Shown: positions 51,705 to 63,905, counted from the first letter of the stretch. The stretch is 64,000 nucleotides of DNA from Arabidopsis thaliana (GCF_000001735.4 NC_003071.7:12641151-12705150), one strand, 5' to 3'. Numbers and translations: made by a program. The notes: a model not told the origin generated them from the sequence alone.

Positions 51705-52748
51705 TGAAGTTACTGAGTTATAGTCTTATAGATGGGTTGGTTCCTTCATTCTTTACAGAATACAAAGAGTTATATATATATAAAAAAATCAGTACACATA
51801 AATTGTTTATTCTGTCATGTAAATGCAGGAACATAAACAAAATATAATCTTTATTAGTTTTTACTGGTTAGCGCAAAAGCTGAACTCATATTATGTAATT
51901 CTTCTCTTTTTGTACTATTAGTCATGCTCTCAATGAAATTAATGCCATCAAGTGATTGTCCTTGACTCCTTGATTCCTGAGTGTTCGTCTGATGCATTGT
52001 GGCTATTAATTCCGTTCAAAATCTTGGAGGTCTCAGCTTTAGTCTAAGGCATTTTACAGCCACTATGCGCCGTGGTTCACAAAAGCCCTCATATACTGAA
52101 GACTCTTTTCCATTTGCCATATTCTTATTCATTATAATATAAACAATCTATTAATCTTTTTACCAACTTTGTCATGAACGAATTCACCCCAACGGAAAGT
52201 TAGAAGTGTTTAAAACATCTCCAAGGTGCTCTGGTGCACCATTGGTTAAAATAACATGTGCATCAAGTATATTACAACTTTTTGTTGATTTGCTATGATT
52301 GAAAATGTTTTTCTTCGTATTTTTTAATTTTAAAATCTCTATGAAATTATTAAAATATCCATGAAATTATTAAAATCTATAGCTTAAATTTCAAAATCAT
52401 GGATTAAATATTTTAAATTATTGATTGAATAGCACATAATTTCAACTTGGAAATTGAAAATTACCAAAAATTCTGATTAAATTTTAAAATTAACACAGAT
52501 CATGAATCCAGCAAACCCCTAAGGAATAAATGTTGGTTATAAAACTATGCTTGACTGTTTTTTGGCAATAAAATCCAGATATGCTTTCGTTTGCGGTCCC
52601 ATTCGGTCCGATCGCCGGTCCGGTTTAGAAAACATTGCTTTATGGGCTTTGTATTTGTAGTACTGTAGTGTATATATTCTTCTCCCAGTCCACACTTAAA
52701 AAGGTTTAAACTGGTATCGAAAGACTTAAAATCAACGAGCTCACGGGG
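51705..52748. other. Spacer, CDC6 3' flank and ASA2 promoter
   Basis: 1.04 kb. CDC6 3' UTR, then a very AT-rich middle (52280-52500) with short near-repeats (AAATTATTAAAATATCCATG, AAATTATTAAAATCTATAGC). No gene recognised. The ASA2 core promoter lies near the right end, with TATATATTC at about 52671. Confidence 0.6.
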
Positions 52749-55641
52749 ATGTCGGCCGTTTCAATCTCCGCCGTCAAATCTGATTTTTTCACCGTCGAAG
52801 CCATAGCCGTTACACACCATCGGACGCCGCATCCACCACATTTCCCTTCGCTCCGGTTTCCACTATCGCTCAAGTCCCCGCCGGCTACTTCTCTTAACCT
52901 TGTGGCTGGATCAAAACTCCTCCACTTCTCGCGTCGTCTTCCTTCTATCAAATGCTCATATACTCCGTCGTTAGGTAAAAATCTGATCTCCCCCATTATT
53001 AGCGCCTCTCAATTTCGATCGAAGTTGAACTTCTTCTTCTCCTCACAGATTTATCGGAGGAACAGTTCACAAAATTTAAAAAAGCATCGGAAAAGGGAAA
53101 CTTAGTTCCTCTATTCCGATGTGTATTCTCGGATCATTTGACTCCGATACTTGCTTACCGATGTTTGGTGAAAGAAGATGATAGAGATGCTCCTAGCTTC
53201 TTGTTCGAGTCTGTGGAGCCTGGTTCGCAATCGTCCAACATCGTAAGCCTTCCTTTTTGATGATTGTTCTCAGTGTTTGCATTTTGTTTGGTTCAATGAA
53301 ATTGAACTCTTGGAGGATTTTTCTCTTAGGGTAGGTATAGTGTAGTTGGAGCTCAGCCTACAATAGAAATCGTTGCAAAGGGAAATGTAGTTACTGTGAT
53401 GGACCATGGAGCTAGTCTTAGGACAGAGGAGGAAGTGGATGATCCAATGATGGTTCCTCAGAAAATCATGGAGGAATGGAATCCACAAGGCATTGATGAA
53501 TTGCCTGAAGCTTTCTGCGGTGAGTGGAGAAATCTGTTTTTAAATAGAGTGATGTTTGTTTTAGCATTGCTGATTTGTTTGGATGGTTGATTTGATTTGT
53601 AACCAGGTGGTTGGGTTGGATACTTTTCATATGACACTGTACGTTATGTTGAGAAGAAGAAGCTGCCTTTTTCTAATGCTCCAGAGGATGATAGGAGTCT
53701 TCCTGATGTTAATTTGGGTCTTTATGATGATGTGATCGTGTTTGATCATGTTGAGAAGGTATACTAGTATTTGCATCTTCCTGCGGATTATGAATTGAAG
53801 AGTTTATCTAGTTTTTCTTGATCCTGTTGAGCACAGAAAGCATATGTGATCCACTGGGTGCGGATAGATAAGGATCGTTCTGTTGAAGAAAATTTCCGTG
53901 AAGGAATGAATCGGTTGGAATCTCTAACCTCTAGAATTCAAGACCAAAAACCGTGAGTAGATTCGTTTTACCAGTCTTTAGATTGTAATTTTTGTCTTTT
54001 ATTTGTAAATTCTGTTTATGCTCATGTGTTTCCTTTGAATTGCAGCCCCAAGATGCCTACTGGTTTCATAAAACTACGCACTCAGCTCTTCGGTCCGAAA
54101 TTGGAGAAATCAACTATGACGAGTGAGGCATACAAGGAGGCAGTGGTGGAAGCCAAAGAACATATCTTGGCTGGGGACATCTTTCAGATAGTTCTTAGTC
54201 AGAGATTTGAAAGGCGGACATTTGCGGACCCATTTGAGATATATAGAGCTCTTAGGATTGTAAATCCAAGTCCCTACATGGCCTATTTGCAGGTATACTC
54301 TTTTGGTCCTTGTTTCCTTACATCTTTTCTGAAAATAATATTACTAATCTGTGGACTCTCTCTTTTATTTTCTTGTATGTGTTTAATTTACAGGTTAGAG
54401 GATGCATATTAGTTGCATCAAGTCCAGAGATATTGTTACGTTCAAAAAATGTAAGTGTTACCTACTCTCTCCTCTTAATCTTTGGTTCCCTTAATCTATG
54501 AACTTCGTTTCATGAATGGCTCAATGTGTGTTTCTTTCTACTACAGAGGAAAATTACCAATCGCCCCCTTGCTGGAACTGTCAGAAGAGGGAAGACACCC
54601 AAAGAAGATCTAATGCTGGAAAAAGAGCTCTTAAGCGATGAAAAACAATGCGCAGAACATATTATGCTTGTTGATTTGGGAAGGAACGATGTTGGCAAGG
54701 TTCATCACTTTACCACTGCTTTCACTTTCAGTCTCTTACCCTCTTCTTTTAGAAGCTAAGATGCAGTTCTTACTCGGTAGTCTAACTTGTTGGATATTCT
54801 TGTAAACTCAGGTTTCAAAGCCTGGTTCTGTGGAGGTCAAGAAGCTCAAGGATATAGAATGGTTTTCACATGTCATGCACATTAGCTCCACGGTATGCTC
54901 CTATTGCAATTTTACAAACAAACAAACTTTTAATTCGAAAGTCCTTTGTTTTCAGTTTATAAGAGATCATAGTTGGATAATGAAATTTTTGAATAGAAGT
55001 GGTGTTGAAGCCTAGTTCTCTCTAGACTACAGAACCCATGAATATGTGACTTCACATGTTATGTACATGAGCTTAACAATATGCTGTCCAATTTCTGTTT
55101 GTCTCACTACACATTTCCATCTTCGCAGGTAGTAGGTGAATTGCTCGATCATCTAACAAGCTGGGACGCTCTTAGAGCTGTACTTCCCGTTGGAACCGTG
55201 AGCGGAGCCCCAAAGGTTCTCTCTCACTAAAACAACAAACATTACACATTCACCATACTCAAAAATCATTTGTTACAGGTAAAAGCCATGGAGCTGATAG
55301 ATGAACTTGAAGTAACAAGGCGTGGTCCTTACAGTGGAGGCTTTGGAGGCATTTCGTTTAATGGAGACATGGACATTGCCTTAGCTCTCAGAACAATGGT
55401 CTTCCCAACAAATACCCGTTATGACACATTGTACTCATACAAGCATCCTCAGAGACGTAGAGAATGGATTGCTCATATTCAAGCTGGAGCTGGGATTGTT
55501 GCAGACAGTAACCCTGATGATGAACATAGAGAGTGTGAGAACAAAGCAGCGGCTTTAGCCCGAGCCATCGATCTTGCTGAGTCCTCCTTTCTTGAGGCAC
55601 CTGAGTTTACTACTATCACACCTCACATCAACAATATCTGA
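52749..55641 (+). CDS. ASA2: Anthranilate synthase alpha subunit 2 (tryptophan biosynthesis, plastid)
   Basis: Catalyses chorismate + glutamine (or ammonia) to anthranilate, the first committed step to tryptophan, with a glutaminase beta subunit in plastids. Eleven exons join to 621 residues, the known length: 52749-52974, 53049-53242, 53330-53519, 53607-53758, 53837-53952, 54046-54292, 54394-54450, 54547-54699, 54812-54892, 55129-55215 and 55279-55641. The first 70 residues are a Ser/Pro/His/Arg-rich transit peptide. The Trp feedback pocket region is visible ([19 protein letters not shown]). Chorismate-binding motifs are intact: [46 protein letters not shown] and [13 protein letters not shown]1 is the stress-induced isoform; ASA2 is the lower, constitutive one (established knowledge). 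Confidence 0.95.
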
Positions 55642-56420
55642 GCATAAGCATTCTTTATTTCTTTACTTTTGCTTTCAGCATTACTCACTCCACATAGCTG
55701 TTTGATTTGCGAGATTGGCTCTTTTAAGTTTTAGAATTTAGGACTTCTGTCCGAGGTTTGAGGTCTGTCGGACCAAAATTTGGTAGCAAATATTTACAAA
55801 TAATATCATATGATCGATCATACAAGTATAGTTTGAACTACTGATAAAGGCTGTGATTGATACCAGACCAACCACACCTATTGGCAGCTAACCGCGTTAG
55901 TGATCACCAATTGATGAAACCTTAATCCTAGACGGTTAATAAAAATTGGTTCAGATGGACGGTAAAAATAAACAGTTTGACATTATTTTGTGTTCTTGTT
56001 CAGTTGACTTTTTATTATTATTGTTTTACCGCTATAATGTTACCGACAGAGAAAAGCTAAACCGTTAATGTAATAATTTGTTTTTCAAAAATCCTACATA
56101 CTTTTACTTACTTTGTAATCTCGGTTTGATATTAGTGAATTCAGGTGGGGAATTTTTTGACTAAACCGGTTTAACCATATCGGTTTAATCTTACCTACTG
56201 GACCCAACACCTCTTACGTGACCCCATAAAACGCAGAGAGCCAGCATAATCGCGACCGACCTCACTGAACGAGCGACCAAAACGCAGAGTTTTGACAGCA
56301 ATTGAGTGGATACCGAATCACAATAATACAGAAAGACATTAAAAGCAACAAGGAATCGCGCGATTGGGGGCAGTTGGAGAGACGAACAAGTCGTGGTGAG
56401 ATTTTAGGAAGACGAAGAAG
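55642..56420. other. Spacer, ASA2 3' flank and AtPH1 promoter/leader
   Basis: 779 bp. The AtPH1 leader is GA-rich just before the ATG. Two CGGTTTAA-type words lie near 56167 and 56181. No other gene recognised. Confidence 0.6.
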
Positions 56421-56858
56421 ATGGAGAGTATCTGGCGAATCGCGACGGGACAAGATCCGAGCCGTGAAGATTACGAAGGGATCGAGTTCTGGTCAAACCC
56501 TGAGCGTTCTGGTTGGCTCACAAAGCAAGGCGATTACATCAAAACCTGGCGTCGTCGTTGGTTCGTTCTCAAACGAGGGAAGCTTCTCTGGTTCAAAGAT
56601 CAAGCCGCTGCTGGAATTCGTGGATCTACGCCGCGTGGTGTGATCTCCGTTGGTGATTGTCTCACCGTGAAAGGAGCTGAGGATGTTGTGAATAAGCCTT
56701 TTGCTTTTGAGCTATCTAGTGGTAGCTATACCATGTTCTTCATTGCTGATAATGAGAAGGAGAAAGAAGAGTGGATTAATTCGATTGGAAGATCGATTGT
56801 GCAACACTCGAGGTCTGTGACGGATTCTGAGGTTCTCGATTATGATCACAGGCGGTGA
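56421..56858 (+). CDS. PH1: Pleckstrin-homology protein AtPH1
   Basis: Single-exon protein of 145 residues that is essentially one PH domain with short ends. The PH strands and the basic phosphoinositide-binding loop are seen in RSGWLTKQGDYIKTWRRRWF and VLKRGKLLWFKD; the KxnRxR pattern (K...TWRRRWFVLK) fits 3-phosphoinositide binding. The invariant Trp of the C-terminal helix is in EKEEWINSIG. Family knowledge: AtPH1 binds PI3P, sits on late endosomes, and affects the metal transporter NRAMP1. No transmembrane segment or signal peptide. It lies upstream of UGT71D2, 0.7 kb apart, same strand. Confidence 0.93.
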   Translation: MESIWRIATGQDPSREDYEGIEFWSNPERSGWLTKQGDYIKTWRRRWFVLKRGKLLWFKDQAAAGIRGSTPRGVISVGDCLTVKGAEDVVNKPFAFELSSGSYTMFFIADNEKEKEEWINSIGRSIVQHSRSVTDSEVLDYDHRR

Positions 56859-57566
56859 TTACTATCATTATGTATGATTTTGTTGGCCTTAGGGTTTTCG
56901 TGGAATGTAACACTCTCTTGTCTTTTAAGTTATGATGTTATTGTACCGTGATCGTGATGTATCTAATGCCTCAAGTTTCAAAAATTGATTCTCTCTTTGT
57001 TATGATTTTTGATTCCAGTGAGTTCCTGTTTATGTTTTGAATGATTTTGTTGTTCCTGTATAAAGTTTGATCTATTTGCTTAAGTTTGATTTGATTCAAC
57101 AAGTGATTGATGTTCAAAAAGTAGAAGCTGTGTAGGGGTTTTCTGAAGGAGGATTTGGTCTCTCTGTGACGTTTCTCTTCTACCAAGCTGAAACTGCTGC
57201 TCCAACGAGTTAGATCAGTAAGGTAAATTTTCCAGAACAAGAACGACGTTCCCGGATTCTCATTCCATTTCACTGGTTTTAGAGATGTGAGATTGATTTA
57301 TTGAAATGAAGAAAGAGAGAGAGAGATGCAGGACAGTAGCTTTGTTTGGTTGTGGATTTTACCTACTCTATCATCTTTATCTGCCTGCCATTATTGGTTT
57401 ACAGTCACCTCAACATTAGGTAGGACTTAAGAGCAACGTGTATCACATGTGGCAAAGTTAACAGGAGGAAGGTTGCTAACTCCATTCTTTGGTATGTAGA
57501 TTGATGTTTTTTATCAACAGATAACGAGGCTGTGGAGAAAAGAACCAAAGGTGACTGTTGTTAGAG
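56859..57566. other. Spacer and UGT71D2 promoter
   Basis: 708 bp. The last 230 bp are similar to the region before UGT71D1 (shared CACCTCAACATTAGGTAG at 57407-57424 and 62368-62385, and TGTAGATTGA shortly before each start). No other gene recognised. Confidence 0.7.
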
Positions 57567-58970
57567 ATGAGGAATGCAGAGCTCATCTTCATCCCAACAC
57601 CAACTGTTGGTCATCTTGTTCCGTTTCTTGAATTTGCTAGGCGTCTCATTGAGCAGGATGATAGAATCCGTATCACCTTCCTCTTGATGAAGCAACAAGG
57701 TCAGTCTCATCTGGATTCCTATGTTAAGACAATTTCCTCGTCTCTGCCGTTTGTTAGATTTATTGATGTCCCTGAGTTAGAGGAGAAACCAACACTTGGT
57801 ACACAGTCTGTGGAAGCCTATGTGTACGATTTTATTGAAACAAATGTCCCTCTTGTGCAAAATATAATCATGGGTATCCTATCTTCTCCTGCATTTGATG
57901 GAGTTACGGTCAAGGGATTCGTTGCTGATTTTTTCTGTCTCCCGATGATTGATGTTGCAAAAGATGCAAGTCTTCCTTTTTATGTGTTCTTGACTTCAAA
58001 TTCCGGATTCCTAGCTATGATGCAGTATCTGGCATATGGACATAAGAAAGATACCTCAGTTTTTGCAAGAAACTCTGAAGAAATGTTGTCAATTCCTGGA
58101 TTTGTAAACCCTGTCCCAGCCAAAGTACTGCCGTCAGCTCTGTTTATTGAGGATGGTTATGATGCTGACGTTAAACTGGCTATATTGTTTACAAAGGCTA
58201 ATGGAATCCTAGTGAATACCTCCTTTGATATTGAGCCTACCTCTCTGAATCATTTTCTTGGAGAAGAGAATTACCCTTCTGTTTATGCTGTTGGCCCCAT
58301 ATTTAACCCGAAGGCCCATCCTCATCCAGATCAAGACCTCGCCTGTTGTGACGAGTCGATGAAATGGCTTGATGCTCAACCCGAGGCATCAGTTGTATTC
58401 CTTTGTTTTGGGAGTATGGGTAGCTTAAGAGGTCCTCTAGTGAAGGAAATAGCACATGGACTTGAGCTATGTCAGTATAGATTCCTCTGGTCACTCCGCA
58501 CAGAAGAAGTGACAAATGATGATCTTTTGCCAGAGGGATTCATGGACCGTGTCAGTGGACGGGGAATGATATGCGGTTGGTCTCCTCAGGTGGAAATACT
58601 GGCCCATAAAGCAGTGGGAGGTTTTGTTTCTCATTGTGGATGGAACTCAATAGTAGAGAGTTTATGGTTTGGTGTGCCAATTGTGACATGGCCAATGTAT
58701 GCAGAGCAACAGCTCAATGCGTTTCTGATGGTGAAGGAACTGAAGCTCGCAGTGGAGCTGAAACTCGATTATAGTGTACATAGTGGTGAGATTGTAAGTG
58801 CAAACGAGATAGAGACAGCGATTTCTTGTGTAATGAACAAGGATAATAATGTTGTGAGGAAACGAGTGATGGATATCTCGCAGATGATCCAGAGAGCTAC
58901 GAAGAATGGTGGATCTTCGTTTGCCGCAATTGAGAAATTCATACATGACGTGATAGGAACCAGGACTTAG
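57567..58970 (+). CDS. UGT71D2: UDP-glycosyltransferase UGT71D2
   Basis: Family 1 UDP-glycosyltransferase that transfers sugar from UDP-glucose to small hydroxylated acceptors in the cytosol. Single exon, 467 residues. The start is the ATG at 57567; an extra three upstream codons lack ATG. The catalytic dyad is in place: His16 in TPTVGHLVPF and Asp121 in VADFFCLPMIDV. The PSPG donor box spans about 338-381, beginning WSPQVEILAHKAVGGFVSHC and ending with Gln, the usual sign of UDP-glucose preference. It is about 80 percent alike by eye to UGT71D1 at 62502 and is clearly its tandem duplicate. Natural substrate unknown to me. The symbol rests on order and sequence memory. Confidence 0.88.
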   Translation: MRNAELIFIPTPTVGHLVPFLEFARRLIEQDDRIRITFLLMKQQGQSHLDSYVKTISSSLPFVRFIDVPELEEKPTLGTQSVEAYVYDFIETNVPLVQNIIMGILSSPAFDGVTVKGFVADFFCLPMIDVAKDASLPFYVFLTSNSGFLAMMQYLAYGHKKDTSVFARNSEEMLSIPGFVNPVPAKVLPSALFIEDGYDADVKLAILFTKANGILVNTSFDIEPTSLNHFLGEENYPSVYAVGPIFNPKAHPHPDQDLACCDESMKWLDAQPEASVVFLCFGSMGSLRGPLVKEIAHGLELCQYRFLWSLRTEEVTNDDLLPEGFMDRVSGRGMICGWSPQVEILAHKAVGGFVSHCGWNSIVESLWFGVPIVTWPMYAEQQLNAFLMVKELKLAVELKLDYSVHSGEIVSANEIETAISCVMNKDNNVVRKRVMDISQMIQRATKNGGSSFAAIEKFIHDVIGTRT

Positions 58971-59441
58971 CCTTTCTTATCGGATTCTCCATAAACTGTA
59001 ACCTGATTATGCAACAGTCCTTTGAATCTGCTTTGTTTCTAATATTTTTTTCTATTCTTTTGTCATCAGCTTTGCTTTTAACTTTGTCTGTGTTGATTCC
59101 TTTATCTACCAAGCTGTGAGTTTCTTTGTTAGCCAATGCTGCATTTCTTCTGTTATGGATTTTGTTCAAAATTGGGTACATCTCTTATTCTTTACTTCTT
59201 CAGGTCAAACTTACTCTGTTTTTGTTGAGACAATTTTCTCACGAATGTTAGCTCTAGAGTCATTCCCTTTCATAGCATAAACGAATTACATTGTATTATT
59301 CTTTTACATTCAATCAGAGTTTATATTATCTTCTTTGATATTATTCCTCTGATGATACATTGTCTAAGTCCTCTATCCAATGGAGCATATGCTTTTACAT
59401 CTCATTACATAGACAATATTGAAACATAGAGAGGCTCACAC
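58971..59441. other. Convergent 3' flank, UGT71D2 / CTF2B
   Basis: A 471-bp AT-rich spacer between convergent stop codons. It should hold both 3' UTRs. Nothing else recognised. Confidence 0.7.
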
Positions 59442-61139
59442 TCAAAGTTTGTGTGTTCCATCGTTGGTCCGAGAGGATTTTCCCATTGCACTGACAATAT
59501 TGTCTCTAACGGAACACACAAGAGGATTGTCTGATTGCAGAAGTTTTCCGACTAGGTTTGCAAGTACTGTCAACCGGAATACCTGAGACCATCTCTCACT
59601 CCTATATGATTCCATCGCCCCTTCAACTGATTCGGTCCCTCCATTTATTGCACTGGCAAGTTTATTTGCCAGAAGAACTGAATCTTCCAAGGCACAGCAA
59701 GCACCTTGTCCAAGATTTGGAGTCATTGGGTGCCAAGCATCTCCAACAAGAACAACCCTACCTTTTGATGCTGAAGGAGCAATGCCAGGCCAAAGCCACC
59801 GGTCCGCAAGAGGAGTTCTACTGATTGCTTCATCAGGTGTTAGATCAATGAGGTTTTGCAGATCTTCTGGCCAGGTACTAACCAGTTCCTTGGCTTCTTT
59901 TCTTAGGATAGCTGGATCCATCATTTGAGGCCCTGCATGTCTCAAGTTTTTTGATATTAGGAAATGAAAGAAGGAATTATCTTTGTGGAATTTGTGACAA
60001 GTATTGAAATCTACCTAGAGAAGGGCTGTTGAAAGTGATGAACCAGTAGACTTTTGTTGCAGATACAGGTACATATCCAGCTCGAAGCCCTCTACCGAAT
60101 ATGTAGTTCACCTTTTGCTGAAATGGCTGTCCATTTGGAAAGAACCCAAGGCCACGGAAAGCGCAATAACCAACATATTTCGGCTCACTGAACCCCATCC
60201 AAGTTGCAACCTTAGACCGGATACCATCACAACCTATAACAATCTGTCAAAGACATACATCATCAAATCAGCCATGTACTGAGAATAATAAACACATAAC
60301 CATAGGACCAGAGCTTAAGAGAAGTATACATTTGCAAGAAACCGAGTTCCATCTTTAAGTTGAAGGAGAGTGTCACCATTGGCATTGCTTTGTATACTTT
60401 CCAGTTTTGAAGAAAACCGAATGGTCTGTGGAGGAAGCTGGCTTGCAAGTGTTTCCAAGAGTACTCGCCTCTCCACCCCCCGAACTTCTTGGCTATACAA
60501 GACATATGCTTTGGTTGGTATACACACATGATGAATCAAATGGAATGCTCAAATTATGAAGTAGCAGGTACCTTTGATCATTGTCTTTAAATTTGAAAGA
60601 ACGAAGCTCTCTTCCATCTTCCTTCTTCAATACCACCCTGCACAGCTTATCATACCAACACACTCAGCTAAAACCAAGACCAAATTATTACAAGACAGAA
60701 TCAAAAAAATCGTACCCTTGCATTTCAAGAAACTGCTTTCGGAGTTGAGGTCCGATGGAGATGGCGTCAAGAACACGCCACCCATTCTTGGATAGCGTCA
60801 GCGATGCTCCTCCTGTCCGAAGCGACTCTGCCTGCTCCAACACCACCGACCGGATTCCAAGCCTAAACCCATCAAACAAAAATATCCGGTTAAGTGGCTC
60901 TGAGTTTCTAAGAAAATTCAAAGAACCGGTTTTTGTAATTTATATACTTACCGGTGAAGAGCAACGGCAGTGGCAAGTCCGCCAATCCCGCCCCCAACAA
61001 TCACTACTTTCTCCTCTCTGTCAACACCGCTTGTTTCGGCTCTGGTCGTTGTTAAGCAAACCGATTTTAATCCGGTTCGAACCGGAAACCATCTCTTGCT
61101 TCTGGCCAAGAAAGGATAGATCGGACGCACAAGAGACAT
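59442..61139 (-). CDS. CTF2B: FAD-dependent monooxygenase CTF2B (salicylate-hydroxylase-like)
   Basis: Flavoprotein monooxygenase of the PHBH/UbiH-like group; its substrate is not established. Exons 60952-61139, 60716-60862, 60572-60637, 60330-60492, 60015-60243 and 59442-59932 join to 427 residues. The FAD dinucleotide fold is VVIVGGGIGGLATAVALHR at about 45-63. The second flavin motif is VVLVGDAWHPMTPNLGQG, followed by the GxGAxxALED pattern. The first 40 residues are basic with Ser/Thr (RSKRWFPVRTGLKSVCLTTT), consistent with a plastid or mitochondrial presequence. The start is the first ATG in frame. It sits between two tandem UGTs on the opposite strand. A paralogue CTF2A lies elsewhere (memory). 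Confidence 0.9.
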
Positions 61140-62501
61140 AGCCGCGTTCCAAGAGGAGGTCAAGTGGATTCACTTTTCTATAATCAATATTAAATTGTAG
61201 TCACAAAATTGCCTAAACTTATATAGACCTTATTTTATTTTTGAACATCAATAGTTGTCGTTGAAAAGTATCTTGGGGATATTTAGATTTAGCATATGAG
61301 TCAATGTTGGGTCCTTAAGAGTTGAGGCTACAAATTTATAACTCAGAAAAAGTGTATATGCCCTTTAATTTTTGGCCTATTGGTCTTTTATGGCGTCAAC
61401 TCCAATTTCAGTTTGAAAAGAAATGTCAATAACTAACAATGTTGTCTTTTGACTTTGAAATCTTAGAAGTTTCGACTTACCCATTTCTACAAGTGTTAAA
61501 TAGCACTGTTATTCAAAATCTTATATTTGTTAATTGTGCTTAATATATTTTAAAATTTAAATACTTCATTAAAATCCAATGTTATTCAAAACTAAATTAC
61601 TTTTGAAATATGTGTATATGAAGTCATTTGAAATGAAATCTCATAAAGTTTCATAAGTAAATTATTAGAATAAAAACCCAAGGTAATTGTATAGATTTTG
61701 AAATCCACACAATAATATCGAATTGTAAAATCTAGAGAATTCAATTTCAATTCATGAAGGAGTGTTAATCAATCATGGATTTTAAAGTTAGTTGATTGAA
61801 TATAAAAGTAGGAAAGATGTGGGATTCATGTGGTGGTTTGGCCCATCTCCATGATCTCTAGTGAATTTCAGCTTGCAGCAACTTTCGTTAAGATCTTACT
61901 TCATTGTGTGTTGGTGTTGAGCCTCACTGGATTGGTGTGTCGGCTTTTTAGTTCACTCAGAGTTAAGAGTCTTCGAGTAAGACTCTATCACTATTTAAAT
62001 AATTAATGTAATTGAGTTATGATAATTCAAATGGATCTCCTTCATTCCATAGTTGCATTTGACATTTTTATATAAAACTTGCTGATTATCTAAGTCACAA
62101 TTTGAGTCCTTGGTAATATTCAGTTTCAATCATCAGGAGATGTCTAATAGATTAAAAATTAAAGATAGAAATGTCTAATGGATTGAAATATATAAAGTGA
62201 CTCAGCCAAAAACATGTTAACTGAAAATCTTGTATAAAATGGAGATTCTCTGATAACATGTTCAAATAACTCTCTAATAAATAATTAGAAGCTTTCTTTG
62301 GTTGTGGATCCCACTCTACCATCTTTATCTGCCGGCCATTATCTTCCCTCTCGTGCTTGCTAAGGGCCACCTCAACATTAGGTAGAAGCAACACATCAGT
62401 AATCATCACATGTGACAAAAGTCAACATTAAGGTAGCTAATTCTCTTCTTTGAATGTAGATTGAGGAAGAGAAAATCAAAAGCTATCTCTTGTTGTTAGA
62501 G
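61140..62501. other. Divergent spacer, CTF2B / UGT71D1
   Basis: 1.36 kb. The left end is the CTF2B leader. 61200-61800 is very AT-rich. 61800-61990 is less AT-rich (GGTTTGGCCCATCTCCATGA, GGTGTTGAGCCTCACTGGAT) and may be a remnant of an older sequence, not recognised. The last 220 bp are similar to the UGT71D2 upstream region. Confidence 0.6.
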
Positions 62502-63905
62502 ATGCGGAATGTAGAGCTCATCTTCATCCCCACACCAACCGTTGGTCATCTTGTTCCGTTTCTTGAATTTGCTAGGCGTCTCATTGAGCAAGATGATAGG
62601 ATCCGTATCACAATCCTCTTGATGAAACTACAAGGTCAGTCTCATCTAGACACTTATGTTAAATCAATTGCCTCCTCTCAACCGTTTGTTAGATTCATTG
62701 ATGTCCCTGAGTTAGAGGAGAAACCTACACTTGGTAGTACACAATCTGTGGAAGCTTATGTGTATGATGTTATTGAGAGAAATATCCCTCTTGTGAGGAA
62801 TATAGTCATGGATATTTTAACTTCTCTTGCATTGGATGGAGTTAAGGTCAAGGGATTAGTTGTTGACTTTTTCTGTCTCCCTATGATTGACGTTGCTAAA
62901 GATATAAGTCTCCCTTTCTATGTGTTCTTGACTACAAATTCCGGGTTCTTAGCTATGATGCAGTATCTAGCAGATCGACATAGTAGAGATACATCGGTTT
63001 TTGTAAGAAACTCGGAAGAAATGTTGTCGATACCTGGATTTGTAAACCCTGTCCCAGCCAATGTTCTGCCGTCAGCTCTGTTTGTTGAAGATGGTTATGA
63101 TGCTTACGTTAAGCTGGCCATATTGTTTACAAAGGCCAATGGAATCCTAGTGAATAGCTCCTTTGATATTGAGCCTTACTCTGTGAATCATTTTCTTCAA
63201 GAACAGAATTATCCTTCTGTTTATGCTGTTGGCCCCATATTTGACTTGAAAGCCCAGCCTCATCCAGAGCAGGACCTAACCCGTCGTGACGAGTTGATGA
63301 AATGGCTTGATGATCAACCCGAGGCATCGGTTGTATTCCTTTGTTTTGGGAGTATGGCAAGGTTAAGAGGTTCTCTAGTGAAGGAAATAGCTCATGGACT
63401 TGAGCTATGTCAATATAGATTCCTCTGGTCACTCCGTAAAGAAGAGGTGACAAAGGATGATTTGCCAGAGGGGTTCCTTGACCGTGTCGATGGACGTGGA
63501 ATGATATGTGGTTGGTCTCCTCAGGTAGAAATACTGGCCCATAAGGCAGTGGGAGGCTTTGTTTCTCACTGTGGATGGAACTCAATAGTAGAGAGTTTGT
63601 GGTTTGGCGTGCCAATTGTGACATGGCCAATGTATGCAGAGCAACAACTCAATGCGTTTCTGATGGTGAAGGAACTGAAGCTAGCTGTGGAGCTGAAGCT
63701 TGATTACAGGGTACATAGTGATGAGATAGTAAACGCAAACGAGATAGAGACCGCTATTCGTTATGTAATGGACACGGATAATAATGTTGTGAGGAAACGA
63801 GTGATGGATATCTCGCAGATGATCCAGAGAGCTACGAAGAATGGTGGATCTTCGTTTGCCGCAATTGAGAAATTCATATATGACGTGATAGGAATTAAGC
63901 CCTAG
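62502..63905 (+). CDS. UGT71D1: UDP-glycosyltransferase UGT71D1
   Basis: Tandem duplicate of UGT71D2 with the same 467-residue single-exon layout, start ATG 62502. His16 (TPTVGHLVPF), the acceptor-side Asp (VVDFFCLPMIDV) and the PSPG box (WSPQVEILAHKAVGGFVSHC to a terminal Gln) are all intact, so it should be active with UDP-glucose. It differs from UGT71D2 mainly in residues 30-260, the acceptor-binding half (for example ILLMKLQGQSHLDTYVKSIA against FLLMKQQGQSHLDSYVKTIS), while the C-terminal half is nearly identical. UGT71D1 has been reported active on flavonols in vitro (memory). Further UGT71C genes are expected just right of the window. Confidence 0.88.
   Translation: MRNVELIFIPTPTVGHLVPFLEFARRLIEQDDRIRITILLMKLQGQSHLDTYVKSIASSQPFVRFIDVPELEEKPTLGSTQSVEAYVYDVIERNIPLVRNIVMDILTSLALDGVKVKGLVVDFFCLPMIDVAKDISLPFYVFLTTNSGFLAMMQYLADRHSRDTSVFVRNSEEMLSIPGFVNPVPANVLPSALFVEDGYDAYVKLAILFTKANGILVNSSFDIEPYSVNHFLQEQNYPSVYAVGPIFDLKAQPHPEQDLTRRDELMKWLDDQPEASVVFLCFGSMARLRGSLVKEIAHGLELCQYRFLWSLRKEEVTKDDLPEGFLDRVDGRGMICGWSPQVEILAHKAVGGFVSHCGWNSIVESLWFGVPIVTWPMYAEQQLNAFLMVKELKLAVELKLDYRVHSDEIVNANEIETAIRYVMDTDNNVVRKRVMDISQMIQRATKNGGSSFAAIEKFIYDVIGIKP

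Noticed and set aside
57558-57566. Three-residue longer UGT71D2 (and the similar case before 62502)
   Set aside because: The upstream codons are TTG, not ATG; both proteins start at MRN.
61140-61163. Longer CTF2B start
   Set aside because: The upstream in-frame codons contain no ATG.
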